DNA from: Ancylobacter dichloromethanicus
GTDB taxonomy: Bacteria > Pseudomonadota > Alphaproteobacteria > Rhizobiales > Xanthobacteraceae
Length of the DNA: 64,000 nt
Direction: 5' to 3'
Assembly (NCBI RefSeq): GCF_018390645.1
Contig: NZ_JAHBGC010000005.1
Span: 259,713-323,712, forward strand
Part shown: one piece after another, positions 45,251 through 53,800 of the stretch
How the letters are laid out: each line of letters opens with the position of its first letter
Position numbering within the stretch: the stretch's first letter is position 1
The notes under the pieces: generated by a model
What the model was told of the DNA's origin: nothing
What the model saw: only the letters and a program-made list of their open reading frames with translations
The model's database searches: none
Made by a program: the position numbers and the translations under genes

Positions 45251-46149
45251 GCGCCGAGTTTCCCCGTGATATCGCGCTTGGCGGCAACGATGGCGGCCAG
45301 AAAACGGTCACGCCATTGGCGCCGGGCCGGCAGGTCCTGCGCGGGGACCTGCGCGCGCATCTTCGCCTCGATGGACCCGACCAGTTCGGGCGTCCACTCG
45401 CGCGGGTCCGCCTGCTCCCTGGCAAGCCCGTAATACATCGGGCCGAGATTGGTGCAGTACTCGGCGACACCGTTGGCGGCGTTCAGGTCGATGGTGGCGA
45501 ACGGTCCCATGAAGCACCAGCGCAGGCCCAGCCCGTCGGCGACCGCCGCGTCGACCTCTTCGGGGGTGCAGATGCCGTCCTCGACCAGCCGGAAGGCCTC
45601 GCCGAGAAGCGCGCTCTGCAGGCGGTTGACCACGAAGCCGTTGATCTCGCGCGTCAGGGTGATCGGGCTCTGGCCGAGGTCGCGCATCAGGTCGCGGGTG
45701 AAGTCCAGCGTCGCGGTCGCGGTCCACGGGGCGGGGATCAGCTCGACCAGCGGGATGAGGTGTGGCGGGTTGATGGGATGGGCGACGAGGCAGCGGGCGG
45801 CGCTGTTCAGCCCTTCGGTGAAGACGGAGGCAGGGAAACCGGAAGTCGAGCTGCCGACGATGGTCGTCGCCGACAGAAGTGCGTCCATCTCCCGATAAAG
45901 CTCCTGCTTGATCGGCAGCCGTTCCGGCGCGCTCTCCTGCACATAGTCGGCCCCTTCCAGCGCGTCGGCGAGGCTCGATGCGATCCGGCAGCGGGTGGCG
46001 AGGGCGGCATCGGCGTTGGCGACGAAAGCGAGGGCGGCCTCGGCGGCGGCGGGAGTGCGATCGTAGATCGCCAGATTGTGGCCGGCGCGGGCAAAGACCA
46101 GCGACCAGGAGGAACCCACCACGCCGCAGCCGACGATTGCAATCTTCAT
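45247..46149 (-). CDS. 3-hydroxyacyl-CoA-dehydrogenase-like NAD dehydrogenase (acid-sugar oxidising)
   Basis: 300 residues. NAD motif IAIVGCGVVGSSWSLVFARA, catalytic His in VAHPINPPHLIPLVELI, and Asn in INGFVVNRLQSALLGEA define the 3-HCDH/lambda-crystallin group, which includes L-gulonate and carnitine dehydrogenases. As first gene before GntR, OtnK and OtnC, it probably oxidises the imported sugar acid at C2 or C3. This is a different family from the described L-threonate (6PGDH-like) and D-erythronate (SDR) dehydrogenases. GAGGG lies upstream of the ATG. Confidence 0.85.
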   Translation of the reverse strand: MKIAIVGCGVVGSSWSLVFARAGHNLAIYDRTPAAAEAALAFVANADAALATRCRIASSLADALEGADYVQESAPERLPIKQELYREMDALLSATTIVGSSTSGFPASVFTEGLNSAARCLVAHPINPPHLIPLVELIPAPWTATATLDFTRDLMRDLGQSPITLTREINGFVVNRLQSALLGEAFRLVEDGICTPEEVDAAVADGLGLRWCFMGPFATIDLNAANGVAEYCTNLGPMYYGLAREQADPREWTPELVGSIEAKMRAQVPAQDLPARRQWRDRFLAAIVAAKRDITGKLGA

Positions 46150-46263
46150 GTCTTTCAACCCTCTGACAATTCGGCGTGAGGCCACGGCCCCACCCACTCA
46201 CCCGCACGAACGGCGACGGCCACGAACATTGCGTGTGCCGCTCGATCAGTTGTTCTGGTATGA

Positions 46264-46290
46264 CAGGTTAATTGCTTGATCGTCAACCTG
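46264..46290. promoter_or_regulatory. Inverted repeat upstream of the acid-sugar operon
   Basis: CAGGTT and AACCTG form perfect six-base arms 15 bases apart, 115 bases upstream of the first gene. A TTGA-TCG-TCAA dyad sits inside. It is a candidate GntR or promoter site; spacing is wider than usual for FCD regulators, so support is modest. Confidence 0.3.
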
Positions 46291-46401
46291 GCAAGCGTTT
46301 CCGCGCCACCGCGCCACCGCCGGCGAATGGAAGCGAGCCACGTCACACCGCCCGGCTGAAGGCCGAACGGGCTCCCGCCCTCGAACGCAGCGCGCCGAGC
46401 A

Positions 46402-46590
46402 CCGGGCTGCGCTCCCGCGGCTGGACGTTCAAAAAGGTCGGCCCATGCACGGGAGCAGGAGCGTGCGGATGTCCTGAAGTGGCGCCGGGACTGGTTCGAA
46501 GCCCAGCCCGGGCTCGATCCGGCCAGGCTCGTCTTCATCGACGGGACCGGCCTGTCCACCAAGATGGCCCGCCTGCGGGGCCGCTCCAGC
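46402..46590 (+). pseudogene. IS630-family transposase remnant
   Basis: Two frames give consecutive IS630 matches: GLRSRGWTFKK, then after a frameshift near 46432 AHAREQERADVLKWRRDWF and AQPGLDPARLVFID. The catalytic FIDETG reads FIDGTG. Only about 60 codons survive, with no start or end. Directly abuts an IstB remnant on the other strand. Confidence 0.72.
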
Positions 46591-46707
46591 GCCGTGGTCA
46601 TCTTGGTGTCGCCGAAGACCGAGGGCCATCCGCCGAAGGCGAGGTCGGTGGTGATGATGACCAGCTCTGCTCGTAGAGCCAGCAGACGAGGTGGAACAGA
46701 AGCTGAC
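46587..46707 (-). pseudogene. IS21-family IstB helper remnant
   Basis: About 40 codons match the IstB ATPase C-terminus: FHLV-WLYE, then LVIITTDLAFGGWPSVFGD and TKMTTAL, split by a frameshift near 46675. It breaks exactly where the IS630 remnant ends, so the two were joined by insertion or deletion. Confidence 0.7.
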
Positions 46708-46736
46708 CACCGGACCGAGCGAAGGGGGATAGCGCC

Positions 46737-46827
46737 GAGTAAGGACGCCGGTCGTCTCTTGCGACGCTTGGAGCTCGGCTCGAACTCGCGGCCTCGTGCG
46801 GGCGCTGCCGAGAAGAACTCCTGCCAT
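46737..46827 (-). pseudogene. Possible IS481-family transposase N-terminal remnant
   Basis: MAGVLLGSARTRPRVRAELQ and the following ASQETTGVLTRRY resemble the N-terminal helix-turn-helix of IS481 transposases (pattern with SQ...L.RRYG). Only the first 30 codons remain before it runs into the IstB piece. The family call is tentative. Confidence 0.42.
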
Positions 46828-47001
46828 AACGCGTCCTTCGCCTCTCGGCTCAGGATGGCGTCACGACTCTCCGGGACCAAACACCTAGAACGCCTCGCAA
46901 CGGGCAACGATCTAAGCTGGATTGTCCCGCAGGCTGACGAGCATGTCGCTCCTTTCGCTTCGCCAATCTGTCAGTTGCGGCGCAGACGCGGGAGACCGGT
47001 C

Positions 47002-48606
47002 TCACGCCGCGGTCGGCTCGGCAATGAGCCCAAGTGCGGCTTCAAGCCCCTCAGGCGAAGGGGTCGGCCCGAACCAGCCGATATAGCCGTCCGGTCGTAT
47101 GAGCCAGGTCATTCCTGACGCCGCTCCGAAGGTGGCGGCGAATTCGCCGTCCGCATCGTGCAGCAGCGGCATGTCCTCGCGGTCGGCCAAAGCGCAATCC
47201 TTCGGGACGATGGCGAAGCAGCTTACCGCCTCGCCGAGCGCCTTTTTCGCAAGGCACCCTATTTCGACGAGTGCCTCAAGCACCGCCTCGTCCGCTGCAT
47301 AGCAGAACAGTACGTGCCGCCCCCGTCCTAGCCGCTCATGAAGTCGGAACGGCAATCCCACATAGGTCCGCCGCAGTCCGCCGGCATCGGGTACGCGATC
47401 CCCCGCCGCGATCCCCTCTTGAGATGGATCGCCCCGCTCGTCTCGGACGATCGAGCTGCCGCGATAGGTGACCAGCAATTGGGTCTCGCGCATGCCAGGC
47501 AGAGGAGAACGCTGCGCCAGCGTCTCGTTGAGCGCGCGGCTGGTGTTCTCAACGAGATCGAGGCCGACCGCGCGGCGCTCGCTCGAATAGCTCTCGAGCA
47601 AGCCGGCGGAAGCGCGGCCCCGCTGCGCCAATGCCAGCTTCCAGGCCAGATTGTAGGCGTCTTGCAAGCCGGTGTTCAGCCCTTGCCCGCCGACCGGAGG
47701 ATGCATGTGCGCGGCATCGCCGGCGAGGAAGCCGCGTCCCTTGGCGTAGCTCGATACGATAAGGTGGTTCACACGGTAGACCGACGACCAATGCATCGTG
47801 TCCAGCCGCGTGCCCTCCGGCAGCAATGGCGTCATGAAGGCGCAGATCTCGTCGAAGCTCGGCGGTGTCGGGCGCTCGCCTTCCCCCGTATGCAGCAAGG
47901 CGTCGGGTAGGACAGTCGAGAGCCGGTAGCGCCTGACCGAGCCGGCGACCGGCACCGCCACGAGCGTGGTCGCCGGGCGCTCGCCGCCCGCGCTGAGATT
48001 GAAGCGGTAGAAGCGCCCGCGCGGCAGGTTCCAGTCGATTTCGAGATCGGCCAGCACGAAGGTTTGCGGGAACTGGCCGCCTTCGAGGCTCAGCTCGAGC
48101 CCGGAGCGGACAGCGCTCCGACCCCCGTCGCAGCCAACGATGAAGCGGCTCTCCACGGACCGCGTCGCGCCGTCCGGCCCGGATAGTTCGGCGTGCACGC
48201 CGTCTGCCGTCTCGTCGAAGCTGGTGAGCGTCCAACCGTAGTCTACCGTGCCACCATGGCGGTGCAGGCAGGCTTCGAGAATCCGCTCCGCCTCGTACTG
48301 TGCCAGCGAGAGGCTGCCGAATGGCAAAATGTCGGGAATGTCCATCGACGGGCCTGGGGCTCCGTCATTGAAGGTAGTGACGCCGTATAGCCAGGTCCCG
48401 GCATCGATGGCGTCCTGAACGATGCCAAAATCATCGAAGAGCTCCAGCGTCCTCGCTGTGATGCCCAACGCCTTCGTGAAGAAGGTCCGCTCATGCATTT
48501 TATCGACGAGCAGCACCTGGAGGCCGTCTCGCGAAAGTGCTGTTGCGAGGAACAACCCCACCGGCCCTGCGCCGACAATCAGGACATCAACGCTGGTCGT
48601 TTTCAT
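47002..48606 (-). CDS. FAD-dependent aromatic monooxygenase, PheA/TfdB-like
   Basis: 534 residues. ADP motif VLIVGAGPVGLFLATALSR at about 8-26, the middle DG motif VGCDGGRSAVR, and the second FAD motif GDAAHMHPPVGGQGLNTG followed by QDAYNLAWKLA are complete. A thioredoxin-like C-terminal domain of about 140 residues is present, as in phenol hydroxylase relatives. It would hydroxylate an aromatic ring with NAD(P)H. It stands alone, surrounded by transposase remnants, with an AraC gene 1.1 kb away as a possible regulator. Confidence 0.88.
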   Translation of the reverse strand: MKTTSVDVLIVGAGPVGLFLATALSRDGLQVLLVDKMHERTFFTKALGITARTLELFDDFGIVQDAIDAGTWLYGVTTFNDGAPGPSMDIPDILPFGSLSLAQYEAERILEACLHRHGGTVDYGWTLTSFDETADGVHAELSGPDGATRSVESRFIVGCDGGRSAVRSGLELSLEGGQFPQTFVLADLEIDWNLPRGRFYRFNLSAGGERPATTLVAVPVAGSVRRYRLSTVLPDALLHTGEGERPTPPSFDEICAFMTPLLPEGTRLDTMHWSSVYRVNHLIVSSYAKGRGFLAGDAAHMHPPVGGQGLNTGLQDAYNLAWKLALAQRGRASAGLLESYSSERRAVGLDLVENTSRALNETLAQRSPLPGMRETQLLVTYRGSSIVRDERGDPSQEGIAAGDRVPDAGGLRRTYVGLPFRLHERLGRGRHVLFCYAADEAVLEALVEIGCLAKKALGEAVSCFAIVPKDCALADREDMPLLHDADGEFAATFGAASGMTWLIRPDGYIGWFGPTPSPEGLEAALGLIAEPTAA

Positions 48607-48820
48607 GGATCAAGACAACAATCTCGGCATGGTTTGGGTAGCGACGAAACAATCAGATCGCTGGCAATACAGGAGAAGTTGGGACGGCTAAAGTACCTAT
48701 GAGAACGGGGGGACTGCAACCCCGGTGGATCTTATCCACGGCCGAAGCGGCGCTCGGTCATGTCCCTGATGGTGGTGTAGCTTCCGAGGGCCACCACCAT
48801 GCCGGCTTTGTCCGGGCTGG

Positions 48821-49385
48821 TCAGGTCGCCACAGCTGGCAGGCTAACGATGGGATCATCGCTGATCGGTGCGATGCTTTCCAGTGTGATGTAGCGGGCGC
48901 GCTGTACGGCCCATTCGTCATTCTGCTCGAGCAGGATGGCGCCGGCGAGGCGGGTGATGGCGGCCTCGTTGGGGAAGATGCCGACGACCTCCGTCCTGCG
49001 CTTGATCTCGCCGTTGAGCCGCTCCAGCGGGTTCGTTGAGTGCGGCTTGGCATGATGCTGGGTCGGGCAGGTCATGTAGGCCAGTACATCGGTCTCGGCT
49101 GTGTCCATCAGGGAAGCCAGCTTGGGGGCCGTCGGCCTGAGCTGGTCGGCAACCCTGCGCCATTGCTGGCTGGCTGCTGCTGCATCGTCCCGGGCGAAGG
49201 CGGTGGCGATGAAGACCGAAACGACGCGCCGTCCCGAGCGGCCGGCATGCGCCAGGGCATTGCGCATGAAGTGAACCCGGCAGCGTTGCCATGTCGCGGT
49301 GAGCACTTTCGAGACGGCCGCTTTGATGCCTTCATGGCTGTCGGAGATGACGAGCTTCACGCCGCGCAGGCCACCTATGAGAACA
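48821..49385 (-). pseudogene. IS256-family transposase, truncated at its N-terminus
   Basis: The C-terminal half of an IS256 (mutator) transposase: [20 protein letters not shown] (third strand and Asp), [25 protein letters not shown] and the Glu region [20 protein letters not shown]. It ends normally with a stop at 48821, but similarity stops at about 49385, so roughly half the gene is lost. The 12-mer ACCTATGAGAAC occurs at 48695-48706 and again at the break (49373-49384). Confidence 0.82.
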
Positions 49386-49685
49386 GCGGCAGTCCGACCT
49401 CCGCCATCGAGTCGCCGCCGACAACGGCAAGGCTGTGACGGAGCCGACGAGCAGCGCAATAGCAGCCATTAGTCAGCGAAAGAGTGCTCGCGTAGCGGAC
49501 GCCATTGGCCGGGTCTCTGGAAATTGCCTGGCCGGACCGGCTGCATAAGGATCGGCAAAGCTGTGGTCGCTCCCGGCGAATGGATATACCATCGGTAAAT
49601 GAATATCTTGGCGGCGGGCTATGGCGCCGCTCTTGACCATCCAATCGTCGGCACGTCTCACAGCTGGTCGCAGAATTCCGATACC

Positions 49686-50687
49686 ATGACCGATAGCCCC
49701 GTTCTGGAAAACGAAGACAAGCCTAGCCTCAAGATGAGCGGGCTCTATCGGTTGCAGCGGGTGTCGACAACCGATTTTGACCCTAGCGACCGGTTCGATG
49801 CCTGGCGCGAGACCGCCTACAGCATCGCCGATCTCGAAGTGCCGGCGGACGACGAGGCAGAGCTGTTCGGCACCAAATATGCGGTACGCGGGGCGATCGG
49901 CAATTTTGCCTGCCATGCGGGGTCGTTGCACCGTACCGTTGTCTCCCGGGCGACACGGCTCAGCGGTGCGCTCGACGCCATAATCATCTCGCTCATGGCG
50001 GAGGGTTGCGTTGGGCTTGAGAGCCCCGGTGGCGAGCAGCCCATTACGCCCACCGGCCGCCTCGTCGCTTACGATGCTACGAAGGCGATGCGCTATCACT
50101 GGAGCGTCGGGAAGGAAATCTACATCGTGCTGCCCCGGGCTAAGGCACTGGAAGCCTTCGGCGGCGAACTACCGGGCCTGGTGTTGCCGCTCGATACCAT
50201 ACCGCTCGGGGTGATGGTGCGTGACCATATGGCCGCGCTCGACCGGCACGCCGAGCACCTCGACCTCAAGGAAATGGCCATTGCGCTCGACGCGCTGCAC
50301 ACATTGGCGCTGCTTTTGCTCCAACGCATCGGGCGCGGACTGAGCGACTGGGAACAGCCGGATCCGAATGCGCTTTTCCTGGCCGCCAAGCGTTATATCC
50401 GGGCGAATTACAATGTGTTCGACTTGTCGCCGGAGGCGATCGCCCTCGCCGTCGGCTGTTCGCGGGCGACGCTGTACCGAGCCTTCACCCAGAATGATAC
50501 GACCATCATGGACACGGTGCGTGACATCCGGCTCGCCATGTCCCGCCGGCTGATCGAGGCTGACACGGGGCGAAGTATCTCCGTTATCGCCTATGATTGC
50601 GGCTTCAAGGACGCTTCGTCGTTCGGCAAGCTGTTTCGCAGCCGGTTCGGCGTCTCGCCCGGCGCGTGGCGCGGCAAGTTCAGCTGA
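49686..50687 (+). CDS. AraC-family transcriptional regulator
   Basis: 333 residues from the ATG at 49686 (an upstream ATG at 49599 is possible; neither has a clear ribosome site). The N-terminal part (residues 25-210) resembles the AraC_binding_2 sensor; the C-terminal 100 residues form the double HTH (FDLSPEAIALAVGCSRATLY, ISVIAYDCGFKDASSFGKLF and RSRFGVSPGAWR). Located 200 bases before the autotransporter gene on the same strand and facing the monooxygenase; either could be its target. Confidence 0.87.
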   Translation: MTDSPVLENEDKPSLKMSGLYRLQRVSTTDFDPSDRFDAWRETAYSIADLEVPADDEAELFGTKYAVRGAIGNFACHAGSLHRTVVSRATRLSGALDAIIISLMAEGCVGLESPGGEQPITPTGRLVAYDATKAMRYHWSVGKEIYIVLPRAKALEAFGGELPGLVLPLDTIPLGVMVRDHMAALDRHAEHLDLKEMAIALDALHTLALLLLQRIGRGLSDWEQPDPNALFLAAKRYIRANYNVFDLSPEAIALAVGCSRATLYRAFTQNDTTIMDTVRDIRLAMSRRLIEADTGRSISVIAYDCGFKDASSFGKLFRSRFGVSPGAWRGKFS

Positions 50688-50888
50688 GCCCTCGCCGCCG
50701 CCGGCGTGACGGGCCGGCTTATGATCCGAATGGTTCAGGCGTCTCAACATTGGTCGTGATGTATCAGCGAGCCGTGCATGACGAGAAAGATATTGCGGGT
50801 CGTGTGATCCTCATGCTTTTCCAACAACTAAAGGTTACGTGCGACGCTAAGGGCCCAGGCCGCTCGGCCACGCCGGAGGATGCTGACG

Positions 50889-53800
50889 ATGCCGGCTGTT
50901 GCGACTCCCCCGATGAAAACGCAGCGACAGGCCGTGCGACTGCTCAGAGCGACGGCACTGTCGACCTTCCTTGGCTTGGGGATGACGATCCTCACCAGCC
51001 CCGTCTACGCCGCAAACTTCAATGTCGGCAGCGATGCTGATTTGCGCAGCGCGATCAGCAGCGCCGGCAATGGCGACACCATCACCTTCACGGCCAACAT
51101 CACGCTGACGGGCAATTTGCCGAATGTGACGACGAACGTCACCTTCGTCGGCGGCGACCACACTCTCTCGGGCGACAATCAGTATCGTGGTCTGTTCGTG
51201 CAATCCGGGACAGTCGCGATCAGCAATCTCACCATCACCGGCGCCCTCGCGCAGGGCGGTAGCGGCGGTAGCGGCTATCGGGGCGGAGGCGGGGGCGGGG
51301 GCGCCGGACTTGGCGGAGCGCTGTTCGTCGCCAATGGCGCGCATGTGACAGTCGATAATGTCAATCTGCAGAGCAGCGCGGCGCGCGGTGGTGCGGGCGG
51401 CGATGGCACCGGCAGCGGAGTTGTCGCGACCAGCGGCGGCGGCGGCGGCTATTGGCCGACCGGCGCCAATGGCGGCAATGCCGGTCCTTTCTCAAGCGGC
51501 GGCGGCGGAACGGGCGGGGGTGGCGACGGCGCTGACGGCGGCAATGGCGGCAATGGCGGGTTCGGCGGCGGCGGCGGCGGGTCAGGCTCGGCTTATGGCG
51601 GCAGCGGTGGTTTCGGCGGCGGTGGTGGCGGTGGTGACGGCAGCACCATGATCTCCGGCGGGTTCCTGGCAGGCAAGGGAGGCTCCGGCGGACCTACCGG
51701 CGGCGGCGGCGGCGGCGGGGGGGGTATGGGCGGCGCGATCTTTGTTCAGGACGGCGGTACCCTCGCCGTAAATGGCCCTCTCAACGTTTCCGGCAACGCC
51801 GTTTCCGGCGGCGCCGGGGGCAGCGGTCTCGGCCGGGGCGAGGCTGGTGGATCGAGCGGGACGGGTATGTTCCTTGCTGGAAACGGTTCGCTCGTCATCA
51901 CGCCCGCCGATGGCCAGACCGTCAACATATCCGACGCCATCGCCGATCAGACCGGTGTCGGTGGTACAGGAGTCGATGCCGGCAGTTGGTCACTCGTGAA
52001 AAACGGCGCCGGCACGCTGTCTCTGACCGGGGCGAACACCTATAGCGGCGGTACCACCGTCAATAGCGGCGTGCTGCGCGGCAACAGCCTCGGAATCCAG
52101 GGCAGCATTCTGAACAACGCCCAGGTCATTTTCGATCAGAGCGCCAGCGGCATCTATGCCGGCAACATGACGGGCACGGGTACCCTCATCAAGACCGGCA
52201 CCGGCAACCTCACGCTCGAAGGAACCAACACGCAGGCAGGCGGCACGCGGGTCGAGAGCGGGGTGCTGTTCTTCCGCGACGATGCCAGCCTCGGCCCGAC
52301 GGGAATGGCCATCGACCTCGCTGGCGGCGAGATCGGGATTGGCACGGCAAACGGGCAGGCGGTGGATCGCGCCCTGACGTTGACCGGAACCGGCGGCATC
52401 TATGTAGGGCCGAACAGCAGCACCCCGCAGGCCCAGGTCACCTGGAACGGCGCGATCGGCGGCACGGGCGCCCTGATCGTCACGGGCGGGGGCATTCTCG
52501 AACTGGCCGCGAACAACACCTACACCGGCGGCACACGGATCGTGGACGGCAATGTAAGGTTCACGACCGATGCCAATCTCGGCGCGGCCGGCGCGGGGAT
52601 CGCGTTAAGCAGCGCCGGCGTCGGAACGACCGCGAATGCGGTTGCCGGGCTGGCCATAGACCGAAATCTCACGGTGACGGATTTCGGCGCCATCTACGTC
52701 CAGAACAATCCGCTGATTTGGAGTGGCGACATCAGCGGCAGCGGCCGGCTCGGCAAGAACGGTGGCGGCGTCCTGCAACTCACGGGCACCAACACCTATA
52801 CCGGCGGTACCATGATCGAAGAGGGCACGCTGCAGGTCGCGTCTGACGATAAGCTTGGCGCGGCCGGAACCGATATCCTTATGGTCAATAATGGCCACCT
52901 CTGGGCGAGTTCGAGCTTCACCACGGATCGTTCCATTACATTGATAGATGCTGGTGGCGGCTTCCAGCTCGATACCGGCACCACGCTGACATTGACCGGC
53001 ACAATCGGGTCGGGCGGAACAGGAGCCGGCACTCTCAGCCTGGTCGGCACGGGCACGCTTATCCTCGCTGCCGCTGCGGACACCTATGGCGGGATCAACA
53101 ATTATGGCGGTACCATCCAAGGCAACACCAGCAACCTGCTCGGCAATCTTAGCTTCGACAATAATGCCGACAACACCAATGCACGTTCGGTGGTGTTCGA
53201 TCAGGCGACCGACGGCACCTTTGCCGGCGATATTACCGGCATGGGCAATACGCTCGGGCTCGGCACCATCACCAAAACCGGCGCCGGAAAACTGACTCTC
53301 ACAGGCACCAGCAAGTTCCAGTCGCAGATTCCGGGCCTGGCCGAATTCACAGTTCAGCAGGGTATCCTGCAGGGGACGAGCGCAAACCTGCTGGGCGACA
53401 TCGTCAACAATGCCGCGCTGATCTTCGACCAGACCTTCGACGGCACCTATTCCGGCAGCATGAGCGGTGCCGGCACGCTGACCAAGAACGGCAGCGGGAA
53501 GCTCATTCTCACGGGCGCCAGCACCGTGGGTGGCGGCACCACCATCAATGACGGCGGCTTGGCCGTGAACGGCCACCTGACCAGCAATGTCATCGTCAAC
53601 CAGGGCAGCACGCTGAGCGGCAGCGGCAACGTTACCGGCGACATCACCAATAATGGCGGCACGATCAAGCCCGGCAATTCGATCGGGCATCTCACCGTGG
53701 ATGGCAACTTCACGCTCAACAGCGGCACGCTGGAGATGGAGATCAATGCCGCCGGCGACAGCGACCGGATCAGCGTCGTCGGCCCCGACCACAGGGTGAT

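Noticed and set aside
48697..48820. Short minus-strand frame ([16 protein letters not shown]) between the monooxygenase and IS256 remnant
   Set aside because: About 30 codons, no start context and no recognisable family; probably part of the IS-derived debris.
51250..51750. Repeated GGCGGC tracts as a possible CRISPR or satellite array
   Set aside because: They encode Gly runs in the autotransporter frame; there are no regular spacers or palindromic repeats.
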